Shown here: positions 9,899 through 18,705 of the stretch, piece by piece
How the letters are laid out: every line of letters starts with the position of its first letter
Numbering within the stretch: the stretch's first letter is position 1
Origin: Actinomyces urinae
GTDB lineage: Bacteria > Actinomycetota > Actinomycetes > Actinomycetales > Actinomycetaceae
NCBI RefSeq assembly: GCF_900119695.1
Contig: NZ_LT632547.1
Location: 1,580,893 to 1,644,892 of the forward strand
Direction: 5' to 3'
DNA length: 64,000 nt
The notes under the pieces: generated by a model
Database searches by the model: none
Seen by the model: the letters and a program-made list of their open reading frames with translations, nothing else
What the model was told of the DNA's origin: nothing
Program-made: the position numbers and the translations under genes

Positions 9899-10705
9899 TT
9901 AAACCACCCGCACGTCGCTGCAGTATCTGCGCAGGTTCTCCACGTCCTTGGAAGATGCGTGAGTTGTTGTGAAAATGGTTGTGAACTCCTCGAGTGATGC
10001 GGTGCGTTGCCAGGCAGCGCGCGAGAACTTGTTGTGATCTAACATCAGCACTTTGCGCCCAGAAGCCTGCAGTATCGCCCGCTTCATGTTGACCACGAAG
10101 TCTTTCGGATTGTAGATCGAGTCAGCCCAAACCGCTGCATCTGACATGAATGAGATGTCGGCACGGAAGTCTTTAACCATTTCGGCCGCATGTGTTCCGT
10201 AGAATGAGTCAGCCCAGTTCATATAGTTCCCGCCCAGCAGGATTAGCTGGACCGAGTGAACTTCGCTAAATTCGCGCGCCACGTAAAGCGAATTAGTGAT
10301 GATGGTTAGCGACTTTATCTGTTTCAAGATTGGGATGAGGGGCATGTTGGTTGTGGAATCGTCGAGGATAATTACATCGCCGGGTGAAACAAGTTTTACC
10401 GCTGCATGTGCAAGGGTGCGTTTCTCATCCAGCTGACGTTTGGCTCGCACGGCCGCGGGCAGTTCGGCAGTGGAGGGGGCTACCGCGCGGAGAAAACCCT
10501 TGGAGCGGATAACGATTCCCTGGTTTTCCAGGGTTTGCGCGTCTCGATAAGCGGTGGCGGTAGAGATGTGGAGGGCATCTGCAATCTGCTCAATGTGGAG
10601 CTCGCCCAGCTCAAAAAGCATGTCGGTTATCCACTCGCGGCGGCTAGGTGGATCTGACCAGTCGGTTTTTGTAGGGGCCAACGTGGGTTTTGGCTTAGTA
10701 GACAT
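9899..10705 (-). CDS. DeoR-family transcriptional regulator
   Basis: A 268-residue protein with an N-terminal winged helix-turn-helix (R-E-W-I-T-x-x-L-F-E ... T-A-T-A-Y-R-D-A) and a C-terminal DeoR sensor domain of the phospho-sugar isomerase fold (I-I-L-D-D-S-T-T-N, T-N-S-L, L-L-G-G-N-Y). The ATG at 10705 is preceded by AGGAT; an in-frame extension to 10762 would overlap the promoter region. It is divergent from the kinase-dehydrogenase-aldolase operon and probably represses it in response to a phosphorylated intermediate (inference from position). Confidence 0.88.
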   Translation of the reverse strand: MSTKPKPTLAPTKTDWSDPPSRREWITDMLFELGELHIEQIADALHISTATAYRDAQTLENQGIVIRSKGFLRAVAPSTAELPAAVRAKRQLDEKRTLAHAAVKLVSPGDVIILDDSTTNMPLIPILKQIKSLTIITNSLYVAREFSEVHSVQLILLGGNYMNWADSFYGTHAAEMVKDFRADISFMSDAAVWADSIYNPKDFVVNMKRAILQASGRKVLMLDHNKFSRAAWQRTASLEEFTTIFTTTHASSKDVENLRRYCSDVRVV

Positions 10706-10733
10706 ACGACAATCCTTGCGAAAAATGATGTGA

Positions 10734-10744
10734 CTTAACTTAAG
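10734..10744. promoter_or_regulatory. Short palindrome CTTAACTTAAG in the divergent promoter
   Basis: A perfect 11-bp palindrome 29 bp upstream of the DeoR gene start. It is a candidate operator half or site; function inferred only from position. Confidence 0.3.
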
Positions 10745-10775
10745 AATATCTAAAACCTGCACTGACTTTGCATGA

Positions 10776-10797
10776 TTTTCTCATTTATTTGAGAAAA
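10776..10797. promoter_or_regulatory. Inverted repeat, candidate DeoR operator
   Basis: Perfect 8-bp arms TTTTCTCA / TGAGAAAA separated by 6 bp, in the 182-bp gap between the divergent DeoR regulator and the FGGY-kinase operon. No T-tract follows, so it looks like a protein-binding site rather than a terminator. Confidence 0.45.
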
Positions 10798-10887
10798 ACT
10801 GCAAGCGTATTGATAAAAAACGCCTTTCGCTCTAGCCTGGCTGTGGTGAGCGACACTGGGGTTGCTCGGTTTAGGGAGGCGGAAGCT

Positions 10888-12411
10888 GTGCAAGAAGTTG
10901 TTATCGGCGTAGATGGCGGCACTACAGCAGTAAAGGCTGTGGCATTTGATCTGCACGGAAAGATCTTGGCAACGCATCACGAAGCTGTTCCTGTTCAGTA
11001 CGGGGACAACGGTGAAGCTGAGCAGGACATGAATCAGATTTGGGAGGCCGTGGCCACCTGCTTGCGCGAAGTTGCAGGCGAGGTCAAGGATTCCAAGATC
11101 GTTGGTATCGGTCTTACCGGCCAGGGCGATGGTGCGTGGCTGATTGATGAGGCCGGCGAGCCGGTGCGTCCGGCCGCGAACTGGTTGGACGGGCGTGCTG
11201 CAAAGCGGGTGAAGCAGTGGGACGAGGATGGCCGCGCTGCAAAGGTGTTAGAGGTTACGGGTACAACAACGTTTGGTGGCCTGTTCCCTGTACTGATCGA
11301 GGAGCTGGCGGCCACGCAGCCCGAGGTAGTAGCCCGTGCAACTACGCATTTGAACTGTAAGGACTGGATCCGGTTTAAGCTCACCGGTGAGCGTTTGACC
11401 GACTACACAGAGGCCTCGCGCTCGTTCTTGGACGTGCGTACAACCGACGGTTTTAGCGCAGAACTCGCTAAGGATCTGGGGCTCGAGGAATACGCAAGGC
11501 TTCTCCCGGAGATCCACCGCGCGGACGGCAAGGCGGTGCCCCTCAGTGAAGAGGCAGCGCGTGAAACCGGTATTCCTGCGGGCACTCCGGTTGGCGTTGG
11601 CATGATCGACGTTGCGGTAACCGGAATGGGCCTGGGCGCGCTCGAGAATGGTGATTCGTGGCTGATTCTTGGCACCACCGCTTTTGTGGGAACGCTGCTA
11701 CCGTCGGTTAGTGAGCGCCGCTCCGACCTATCGATGGTGCTTGCTACCGGCAACGGCAAGCAGGTGTTGGAGTTCATGGCGCCCATGACGGGCACGCCCA
11801 ACCTCGACTGGATTCGCAAGGTATTGGGTCTGGAAGAGAAGAACTGGTCCGAACTTGAAAAACGTGCACGCATGTCGAAGCCAGGCGCTTCCGGCGTGGT
11901 GTACCTGCCCTACGCTTCACCCGGCGGCGAGCGCGCCCCCTTCCTTGACACGAACGCGTCGGCCTCGTGGGCGGGCATGTCGCTCACGTCCAGTACCGAA
12001 GACATTTTGCGTTCCGTGTACGAGGGCGTAGCGTTCTCCCTCGTTGAATGCATTAACACGCTGCAGATCCGCTCCGACCTGGTAGTCTCTGGCGGCGGCT
12101 TCCGCTCCGACCTCATTTGCGAGATCCTGGCGGATGCCACCGGGCAGACCGTTGTACGCCAAGACGCGCCCGAGGCTGGCGCTCGCGGAGCCGCAGTTTT
12201 GGCGCTAGTTTCCGCAGGTCGCTTCGACACTGTGGAGGAGGCATCGGAGGCTCTGCGCACCTCGCTAGAGACTTTCGAGCCGGACCCGGCAAAGTTCGAG
12301 GCTTACAAGAAGTCGCATGAGGTGTTCGTGAAGACGCGTCAGGCTCTGCAGCCGGTGTGGCCCGAAATGCGCGAGTTGCGTCGTAGCAGTGGTGAAAGGA
12401 GCGAGGCGTGA
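10888..12411 (+). CDS. FGGY-family carbohydrate kinase
   Basis: An ATP-dependent sugar or polyol kinase of 507 residues. The phosphate-1 motif is V-D-G-G-T-T (residues 8-13), phosphate-2 is I-L-G-T-T-A, and the adenosine motif is V-S-G-G-G-F-R-S-D near the C-terminus. Substrate contacts of xylulokinase, glycerol kinase or LsrK type cannot be told apart by eye. The GTG at 10888 follows AGGGAGG; an upstream in-frame start would add 40 unlikely residues. First gene of a three-gene operon whose next start overlaps its stop. With a dehydrogenase and class II aldolase downstream, it probably phosphorylates a ketose, polyol or sugar acid before cleavage. Confidence 0.9.
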   Translation: MQEVVIGVDGGTTAVKAVAFDLHGKILATHHEAVPVQYGDNGEAEQDMNQIWEAVATCLREVAGEVKDSKIVGIGLTGQGDGAWLIDEAGEPVRPAANWLDGRAAKRVKQWDEDGRAAKVLEVTGTTTFGGLFPVLIEELAATQPEVVARATTHLNCKDWIRFKLTGERLTDYTEASRSFLDVRTTDGFSAELAKDLGLEEYARLLPEIHRADGKAVPLSEEAARETGIPAGTPVGVGMIDVAVTGMGLGALENGDSWLILGTTAFVGTLLPSVSERRSDLSMVLATGNGKQVLEFMAPMTGTPNLDWIRKVLGLEEKNWSELEKRARMSKPGASGVVYLPYASPGGERAPFLDTNASASWAGMSLTSSTEDILRSVYEGVAFSLVECINTLQIRSDLVVSGGGFRSDLICEILADATGQTVVRQDAPEAGARGAAVLALVSAGRFDTVEEASEALRTSLETFEPDPAKFEAYKKSHEVFVKTRQALQPVWPEMRELRRSSGERSEA

Positions 12412-13439
12412 AAGTTTTACTCGCATCAGACCAGTTTTTAAGGGACGACATTTTGAAGGAGGCGCTACTGCGTGAGCTTCCCGACGCCGAAGTTTCTTCG
12501 ATTGCCTCCACCTGGCCCGTGCCCCCATTCCATGACGTGGGTGAGGTTCGCGAGGCCCTCGGTGACGAGGACGAACTAATCGAAGCGCTCCAAGGCGTTG
12601 ACGTGGCGTTCTCGCACACGTTCCCCTTTACCGAAAAAGTGATCTCTTCTTGCCCTGACCTGAAGATGATCACCATTTGCCGAGGCGGGCCGGTAAACGT
12701 AAACATTGACGCCGCAACCAAACACGGGGTGCTCGTCAGCTACGCACCGGGACGTAACGCGGTAGCAACCGCGGAGCACACGGTTGCGCTGATCCTCGCC
12801 GCTGCCCGTCAGATCGCGCAGCGCCACATGGAGGTTGTGGGCGGTCAATGGAGGTCGGACTACTACATTTTCGACAACGTGGGGCCCGAGATAGGCTCGT
12901 CAACCGTTGGCGTCATTGGCTACGGCAACGTCGGGAGGCGAGTGGCCAACATTATTGCCGCATTTGGTGGCAAGGTGCTGGTTTACGATCCGTGGACCAA
13001 GGATCGCAGCGGGGCGGACAATATTGAGTTCGTAGACAATCTTGAGGACCTACTCAAGGCCTCTAATATCGTTACGCTTCACGTGCGCGAATCAAAGGAA
13101 AATACGCGCATGATGAACGCGGAAAAGTTTGCGCTCATGCCGGAAAGCTCAATCTTCATCAATGCTGCCCGCGGAACGCTGGTCGATTACGACGACCTTG
13201 CGGATGCGCTCGATTCTGGCCACCTATTTGCGGCGGCGCTCGACTGCTTGCCAGAAGAGCCCATGCCTGCCGACCACAGGCTGCTTAAGACGCCCGGAAT
13301 CACGTTCACCCCGCACCTTGCGGGTGCCTCCAAGAATGCTTCCATTCTTGCCGCCAAGATCGGCGCGGCAGACATCGCCGCATTCGCTCGCGGCGAAACT
13401 CCCGCCCACGTTGCCAACCCGGATGTTCTCAGAAAGTAG
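12408..13439 (+). CDS. D-isomer specific 2-hydroxyacid dehydrogenase (SerA-like)
   Basis: A 343-residue NAD(P)-dependent dehydrogenase. The Rossmann motif G171-x-G173-x-x-G176 and acidic Y-D-P strand end are clear. The catalytic triad positions are filled: Arg in N-A-A-R255-G-T-L-V-D, Glu in P-E-E284-P, His in T-P-H303-L-A-G-A. No C-terminal ACT or intervening domain is present, so it is not the full-length regulated SerA. Translationally coupled to the kinase (4-nt overlap). In this setting it probably acts in a catabolic sugar or sugar-acid route rather than serine synthesis. Confidence 0.9.
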   Translation: MKVLLASDQFLRDDILKEALLRELPDAEVSSIASTWPVPPFHDVGEVREALGDEDELIEALQGVDVAFSHTFPFTEKVISSCPDLKMITICRGGPVNVNIDAATKHGVLVSYAPGRNAVATAEHTVALILAAARQIAQRHMEVVGGQWRSDYYIFDNVGPEIGSSTVGVIGYGNVGRRVANIIAAFGGKVLVYDPWTKDRSGADNIEFVDNLEDLLKASNIVTLHVRESKENTRMMNAEKFALMPESSIFINAARGTLVDYDDLADALDSGHLFAAALDCLPEEPMPADHRLLKTPGITFTPHLAGASKNASILAAKIGAADIAAFARGETPAHVANPDVLRK

Positions 13440-13445
13440 GAAATC

Positions 13446-14099
13446 ATGCTTCTAGAAGAAGTACGCAAAGAAATCGTTGAAACCTGCCTGTTCATGCAGG
13501 CCGAGAAACTCATTGTCGGCACCGCTGGAAACGTGTCTGTTCGAGTCGATGACCTCGTTGCCATCTCTCCCTCGGGCGTTCCCTATGAAGAAATGACCGC
13601 CGAGGACGTTGTGGTTACCGACATGGAGGGCAACATCGTAGATGGCAAGCTCAAGCCGTCCTCGGAACTGCCCCTTCACCTCAATATTTACAAGTCCACG
13701 GACGCACGGGCTGTCACGCACAACCACGCTCCGGCTTCGACTGCGCTCGGCTTGGTTGTGGATGAGATTCCCACGTCGCACTACTACAGCGCGATGTTTG
13801 GCGGGCCGATCCGTGTGGCCCCCTACGCGGGCTTTGGCTCTGATGACTTGGCAATCAACGTAACCAAGGCGCTTGAAGGCCGCACTGCAGCGCTCATGAA
13901 GAACCACGGCGCTATCACCATTGGCCCTAACTTGAAGAAGGCTGTAAATGGCCTGCCGCTACTCGAATATATTTGTGAGATTCAGTTGCGGGCACTCTCA
14001 ACGGGTCTGCCGGTGGCGCTGCTCTCGGAGCAGCAGATGCACGATGCGGGAGTTGGCATGGCCAACTACGGCAAGCAGCCCGCGCGCGACAAGGACTAG
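13446..14099 (+). CDS. Class II aldolase (L-fuculose-phosphate aldolase family)
   Basis: A 217-residue Zn-dependent aldolase. All FucA-type residues are present: E74 (S-S-E-L-P-L-H), H92 and H94 (T-H-N-H-A-P-A), and H154 (K-N-H-G-A). The phosphate-binding loops G-T-A-G-N-V-S-V-R and S-P-S-G-V are also present. It would cleave a phosphorylated ketose or sugar acid to a C3 phosphate and an aldehyde. Last gene of the operon, 6 nt after the dehydrogenase, with a strong terminator 43 bp downstream. The exact substrate is unknown. Confidence 0.92.
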   Translation: MLLEEVRKEIVETCLFMQAEKLIVGTAGNVSVRVDDLVAISPSGVPYEEMTAEDVVVTDMEGNIVDGKLKPSSELPLHLNIYKSTDARAVTHNHAPASTALGLVVDEIPTSHYYSAMFGGPIRVAPYAGFGSDDLAINVTKALEGRTAALMKNHGAITIGPNLKKAVNGLPLLEYICEIQLRALSTGLPVALLSEQQMHDAGVGMANYGKQPARDKD

Positions 14100-14141
14100 C
14101 CCGGCAAACTCAGGCGTAACCTAACTCCTAGTTGAATTAGG

Positions 14142-14169
14142 ACGCGGCCCCGATTGCTCGGGGCCGCGT
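14142..14169. terminator. Bidirectional hairpin terminator between aldolase and glpC
   Basis: A perfect 12-bp stem (arms 14142-14153 and 14158-14169, GC-rich) with a 4-nt TTGC loop, followed by TTCAT on plus. It lies between convergent operons and can serve both. Confidence 0.85.
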
Positions 14170-14189
14170 TTCATATGGTCGAAATCTAC

Positions 14190-15473
14190 CTACTTCTGCG
14201 CCGCTGCGGAGGCGTCGATTGCGCCCTCAAGCAAATCGTCAGAGAGGCCGTATGCCCAGTGCAGAAGAGAAACCGGGTGAATCATCTTCGCGCCGGATCC
14301 CTTTGCCAGCTGCCAGCGGCACGTTTCCGTGTCACATGCTGCAAGGTCGGGGTTGTTGCGGCGAATGAAGTCAAACACGGGCTTGCCAACAGCCTCGGCA
14401 ATCTCGCGCTTCTCTGACTTCATGCCGTACGTGCCCGCAATACCACAGCAAGGCTGGTTGGACTCCACTACCTTGACGCCCGGGACGAGCTCCATGAGCT
14501 CTACGGCCGGCATGCCCATAGCCTGGCTCTTCACCTGGCACGGCTGGTGGTAAGGAATCGTCATATCCAGACGGCGCAGGTCCTCCACGGGAAGTTCGCC
14601 CTTGTAGTACAGGTCAAGGAGGAATTCCGACGTCTCCACGGTGCGTACCGCAACATCTTCAAGCCGAGGATCATCAAGACCCATGATTTCCTTAGCCTCG
14701 TGCTTCAGCATGCCCGCGCAAGAGCCAGATGAGGACACGATGGTGAGGTCCTTACCTTCCGAAAGGAGGGCGTCGCACAGGCGCAAAACCTTCTTGGTTG
14801 CGCCGCCGAAAATGCCGTTGGACTGCTCAGCTAAGCCACAGCATCCCTGCTCTGGCACCAGAACCTCATAGCCGAGGTGTTCCAGTAGCTCGATGGTGTG
14901 CTTCGAAGTCTGAACCTCAAAGTAGCCACCTGCACAGCCATGGAAGAACACGATCGGGCCGCGCGGTGCCGGGCCGGCCGGAGCCTTGCGCTTCTTCAAC
15001 CATCCGCGAAGCGACTGGTTGTGCGCAGTGGGCATAGGCGCTCCCTCAGAAACGCCGACAACAGCGGAAACAACCTTGCGCAGCGGCTTGATGCCCAGTG
15101 CAGTATTCGCAATGGGTGCGAACGGGGTCATTACCTTGCCCATGAGGTCGGTCTGGGTGATTAGGCGGTCACGAATCGGCATGCCATTTTGCGCCTTCAT
15201 AACCGCGCGGGCCTGCGCGTTAATTTCTGCGATCTTCACGCCCTGCGGGCAAACCATGGTGCAAATACCACAACCCGAGCAGTAGTCCAGCGAGTGGTCT
15301 ACCGACTGGCCGTGGCGGAACCGCTCTGCTTGCGGGCCCACAAACTTAGGTCCGGGGAACAGTGGAGTTACGCGGGCCACTGGGCACTGCGTCTCACAGA
15401 TCGTGCACTTAACGCAGTTGTCTAGGGTTGCGCGCGCAAAGTTTTGCTGTGCGAACTTCAATGCGTCACTCAT
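14190..15473 (-). CDS. glpC: Anaerobic glycerol-3-phosphate dehydrogenase subunit C
   Basis: The membrane-docking iron-sulfur subunit that passes electrons from GlpA to quinone. Two 4Fe-4S motifs lie in the N-terminal third (C-V-K-C-T-I-C-E-T-Q-C-P and C-S-G-C-G-I-C-T-M-V-C-P). Two CCG-type cysteine-rich domains follow (G-C-C-G-L-A-E and P-C-C-G-I-A-G-T). 427 residues, the family length. It overlaps the end of glpB by 1 nt and closes the glpABC operon. Confidence 0.95.
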   Translation of the reverse strand: MSDALKFAQQNFARATLDNCVKCTICETQCPVARVTPLFPGPKFVGPQAERFRHGQSVDHSLDYCSGCGICTMVCPQGVKIAEINAQARAVMKAQNGMPIRDRLITQTDLMGKVMTPFAPIANTALGIKPLRKVVSAVVGVSEGAPMPTAHNQSLRGWLKKRKAPAGPAPRGPIVFFHGCAGGYFEVQTSKHTIELLEHLGYEVLVPEQGCCGLAEQSNGIFGGATKKVLRLCDALLSEGKDLTIVSSSGSCAGMLKHEAKEIMGLDDPRLEDVAVRTVETSEFLLDLYYKGELPVEDLRRLDMTIPYHQPCQVKSQAMGMPAVELMELVPGVKVVESNQPCCGIAGTYGMKSEKREIAEAVGKPVFDFIRRNNPDLAACDTETCRWQLAKGSGAKMIHPVSLLHWAYGLSDDLLEGAIDASAAAQK

Positions 15474-16732
15474 TACTTACCTCCGAGAATCGAATCGGTT
15501 GCCCGAATCATCGAACCAAGAGCAATACCTTCGCCCGACTTCTCTCGCCAACGCTTAGCGCCAGCAATCGTTCCACCAATTACACGTACGTTGTCGTACA
15601 CAACCTTGCCGTCGCGGTCCAGCGGCCTCATTTCGCCATCAACCGCAACGCCTACCTTGAACAGGTTCTGCTGCTCGCCCCAGTAGTCACCGTGTACCAG
15701 GTCTGGCAGTTCACCACCCGTCACTGGCAGACCCAATGCGCGTTCAAAAATCTTGCCGTAAGAATCCAGCGTTATCGCACCGGACTCGAACCCGCCGCCA
15801 GCCAGGACCACGTTGTCGCACGCAATCTCGCGACCGCCACCTGCACTGTCGGTGATCACATGGGTGACGCGCTTGCCATCGGTTTTAACGCCGGTCACTT
15901 CAGCGCCGAGCATCAGGCGAACCCGCAGGTCCTTGATCCGTTGCGTGAGCTTCTGGTTCAACCTCATGCCGAGAACCGACGGGGGCTGTAGAGCGATCTC
16001 AAACACCGGGTGTCCCAGGAGTTCACGGAATTGCTTCCACACGCCCTCGCCGTTTACACCGAGGATTGCTGGAAGCGCTACGACCTCGCCATCTTCTACG
16101 TGCGGGCGGATCGTGTCAGCAAGTTTGCGCAGCAAAATCGGATCTTCCAGTGCGCGCGCAAACGTTAGTGCCGTTGAATCTATCTCGCCCTCGCGGACCT
16201 CGAAGTCCAGCATTAGCGTGCGTGCCTTAATCTGCTGACCGCCAATCTCTTGGCGCTCCAGGTTGCCCGCCACGAACTCGGGGAAGAAGTCCTTCATCTG
16301 TCGGAATCCAACCACCAGGTAACGCTTGCCCGGTTCGATCGCTCCCTCCATCATTGAAGGCTGCACGATGCAAGTGGGACGCATTGCGCCAATAGCCGAG
16401 GGCAGCAGGACGTTCTTCTGGGCATCTCCAACCAGTAGGCCCTCGCCAACCTCGTTCATCATGAACTTAACGCCCTCGCGAACCGCATCCGCGCCAATAA
16501 TGGAGTACGGGTGATCGCCTTCCGGAGCGCCCTTTTCGAACTTATTCTCCGCGATTGTTTCAAGCGGCTTCTCAAGACGATCCGGAGCATATCCGAGAAC
16601 GTCAATCGTGCCCTGTGAAAGCTGCAGGCCGCCGATACCCTTCGAGGCCAAAATAACGGGCTCGCCGGCCTCGCGAAGCCGGATTGCTGCGGTAAGTCCC
16701 GCGATACCCGCGCCAATAACTACCGTTGTCAT
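15473..16732 (-). CDS. glpB: Anaerobic glycerol-3-phosphate dehydrogenase subunit B
   Basis: A 419-residue FAD/NAD-binding protein with the N-terminal dinucleotide motif V-I-G-A-G-I-A-G-L-T-A-A and a late G-G-x-x-x-G-A-x-R-W segment. GlpB pairs with GlpA in the soluble catalytic dimer that oxidises glycerol 3-phosphate. Its start overlaps glpA by 4 nt and its stop overlaps the glpC start, so all three subunits are co-translated. Confidence 0.94.
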   Translation of the reverse strand: MTTVVIGAGIAGLTAAIRLREAGEPVILASKGIGGLQLSQGTIDVLGYAPDRLEKPLETIAENKFEKGAPEGDHPYSIIGADAVREGVKFMMNEVGEGLLVGDAQKNVLLPSAIGAMRPTCIVQPSMMEGAIEPGKRYLVVGFRQMKDFFPEFVAGNLERQEIGGQQIKARTLMLDFEVREGEIDSTALTFARALEDPILLRKLADTIRPHVEDGEVVALPAILGVNGEGVWKQFRELLGHPVFEIALQPPSVLGMRLNQKLTQRIKDLRVRLMLGAEVTGVKTDGKRVTHVITDSAGGGREIACDNVVLAGGGFESGAITLDSYGKIFERALGLPVTGGELPDLVHGDYWGEQQNLFKVGVAVDGEMRPLDRDGKVVYDNVRVIGGTIAGAKRWREKSGEGIALGSMIRATDSILGGK

Positions 16733-18318
16733 CGCACTGCCTTACTGTTGTTCGAATCGTCCGCGCTGGGAAGGTGCTCAATGTCGTAAATACCCTGGAA
16801 AATCCAGTCATCAAGCGCTGTCTGTCGAGCTTGACGCCCGTACAGGATCGGCCACAAACCAATCCACCTGTTCTTCAAGAACAAGCGCATCAGCTCCGTA
16901 ACATGAGCGGCATCGCCGCGCCCCATCTGCTGGGTGATACCCGCTGCGCGCATAGAGCAGAAACCGCCCTGACACGGGCCCATACCTAGGCGAAGCTGGC
17001 GACGCAAATCGTCGAACGTTGCATCCGGCTGCGACTCAAGCAGGGTTTCAAACATCTTGCGGTTCATGAGCTCACACTCACAAACAATCTGCGCGTCAAA
17101 GCGGTCGCCCTCACGCTCTTCGAGGCGGTGAGTGACCTCGTAGTTGTCACCGCGCTGGGTGCCCGGCATGATCTCTTCCGCCGTGCGGCAAGGGCGCCAG
17201 TCATCCATCTGGCGGCACATCACGTCAACAACGTTCTTAGCCATCAAGCGGTACGTGGTGAGCTTGCCGCCAGCAATCGTGAGTAGGCCGCCAATGCCGT
17301 CGCGCGTGGAGTGGTCGATGATCGACATGGTGCGCGACATGTGGCGCGTATCCGAAGCGTCCACGCGGCTATCCCTAACGAGCGGACGAGCGCCCGCCCA
17401 TGCGTGCACCGCACGCGCCTCGCGGAATCCTGGAATCAGAGCTTCACCAGCGTCCAGCATCTGCTGAACTTCGTTGCGTGGAATCTCCAGGTGATCTGGG
17501 TCCTCCACCTTCACATCCGTGGTGCCGATAATTGAAACCGTGTGCACCGGAACGATGATGTCACCGTCGGAGGGGTAGATACAGCGGTTCACAACCTGGT
17601 TTACCAGGCGGTGGTTCATCGCGATCATGATGCCGCGGCCAGGAACCACGTCCACGCCATGCGCACCAGCCATCGCCGCGATCTGACCGGACCAGGGGCC
17701 ACCGGCGTTGATCACAAACTTACAGTTGATGCGAACGTCCTCGCCGGTTTTCATACCGTGGGCATGAACTGCGATCACCTGGTTGTATGCGGTCTCGATC
17801 TTCTCAACGCGGTGGTAGGTGAGAACCTCAGCGCCGTACTGCTTTGCGGAGCGGATTGCGCCCCACAGCATCGCCCAACCATCAACCGTCTTATCTTTCA
17901 CCTTGAATGCGCGTAGCAAACCCGGGTTTAGACGGGGCTCTTGCGCCAGTGCTTCTGACGGTTCAATTTCTTCGGTCCACACGCCGGTAGCTTGGGCACC
18001 GGCAAGGAACTGGTCGCCATACTCAGGATCATCCTCAGGCGTTACAACAAAGAGGCCGCCCGTGTCCTCCACTGCATCCGGGTGCAGGTTCGCAATAATC
18101 TCGTTTTCTTCAGCACACTCGGCTGCCGAAATAGGGTCTGATACGACGTATCGTCCACCGGAGTGGAGGAGTCCGTGGTAACGGCCCGTGGTGCCCTGGC
18201 CAATATCGGCGCGTTCTACCAAAACTGCTTTGAAACCACGCATTACGAGGTCCCTCAGCACGCCGACACCGGTTGCTCCACCACCGATAACAACAACTTC
18301 TGTGTCGAGTTTCTTCAT
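16729..18318 (-). CDS. glpA: Anaerobic glycerol-3-phosphate dehydrogenase subunit A
   Basis: The large catalytic flavoprotein, 529 residues. The FAD motif V-V-I-G-G-G-A-T-G-V-G is at the N-terminus, and G-R-Y-H-G-L-L-H-S-G-G-R-Y is the DAO-fold substrate region. The C-terminal BFD-like 2Fe-2S domain has C-x-C-E and G-P-C-Q-G-x-F-C. It converts glycerol 3-phosphate to dihydroxyacetone phosphate without oxygen, consistent with growth under low oxygen. The start ATG is preceded by AGGAGT. A strong hairpin lies 22 nt upstream in the leader. Confidence 0.96.
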   Translation of the reverse strand: MKKLDTEVVVIGGGATGVGVLRDLVMRGFKAVLVERADIGQGTTGRYHGLLHSGGRYVVSDPISAAECAEENEIIANLHPDAVEDTGGLFVVTPEDDPEYGDQFLAGAQATGVWTEEIEPSEALAQEPRLNPGLLRAFKVKDKTVDGWAMLWGAIRSAKQYGAEVLTYHRVEKIETAYNQVIAVHAHGMKTGEDVRINCKFVINAGGPWSGQIAAMAGAHGVDVVPGRGIMIAMNHRLVNQVVNRCIYPSDGDIIVPVHTVSIIGTTDVKVEDPDHLEIPRNEVQQMLDAGEALIPGFREARAVHAWAGARPLVRDSRVDASDTRHMSRTMSIIDHSTRDGIGGLLTIAGGKLTTYRLMAKNVVDVMCRQMDDWRPCRTAEEIMPGTQRGDNYEVTHRLEEREGDRFDAQIVCECELMNRKMFETLLESQPDATFDDLRRQLRLGMGPCQGGFCSMRAAGITQQMGRGDAAHVTELMRLFLKNRWIGLWPILYGRQARQTALDDWIFQGIYDIEHLPSADDSNNSKAVR

Positions 18319-18339
18319 TGATCACTCCTGGTCATCAGG

Positions 18340-18363
18340 GAGTGGCCGCACCCGCGGCCACTC
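18340..18363. promoter_or_regulatory. Hairpin in the glpA 5' leader
   Basis: Perfect 10-bp arms (18340-18349 and 18354-18363) with a 4-nt loop, just upstream of the glpA ribosome site and far from any stop codon. On the glpA transcript it has no U-tract, so an mRNA-stabilising or translation-control role fits better than termination. Confidence 0.55.
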
Positions 18364-18658
18364 ATCTCACCTCAAGGCTAGGACGAAAAACATTCGCTAA
18401 TTGCCGATTTTCGGATTCCCAATGCTTGCTTCTTCTGCTGAAATTATGTGCAATCTAGTTCTTGTGTTTTCCGCTTGTTTACGCGGATTTATAACTTTGC
18501 TAAACCGGACCTTGCAGGCGTGGACCGGAATTTTGTGTCTCGCCGTGCACGTTTGTGAACAGCCAAGGTCGGGTATTTATGAAACGAAAGACTTAGATAA
18601 ATCGTGATCGCTGTCTCTTGACAGGTCAAATCAAAACTTGCTCGAACGAATGTGCAAA

Positions 18659-18690
18659 AGGTGTGGCCCCGAAAAATCGGGGCCACACCT
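18659..18690 (-). terminator. glpK terminator
   Basis: A perfect 14-bp stem (18659-18672 with 18677-18690) with a four-base loop, 16 bp past the glpK stop on the minus strand and followed there by TTTTG. It separates glpK from glpABC transcription. Confidence 0.88.
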
Positions 18691-18705
18691 TCTTGGAACT
18701 AGGAG

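Larger units (their letters stand above)
18319..18705. other. 387-bp gap between glpK stop and glpA start
   Basis: No coding potential seen. It holds, in glpA reading direction, the glpK terminator, an AT-richer stretch probably carrying the glpA promoter, and the leader hairpin. The word TGAACAGCC at 18556-18564 recurs at 20492-20500 before the SorC-type regulator; this 9-bp match is weak evidence for a shared site. Confidence 0.4.

Noticed and set aside
12408-13439. Serine-biosynthetic SerA
   Set aside because: It lacks the C-terminal regulatory domains and is coupled to a kinase and aldolase, not to ser genes.
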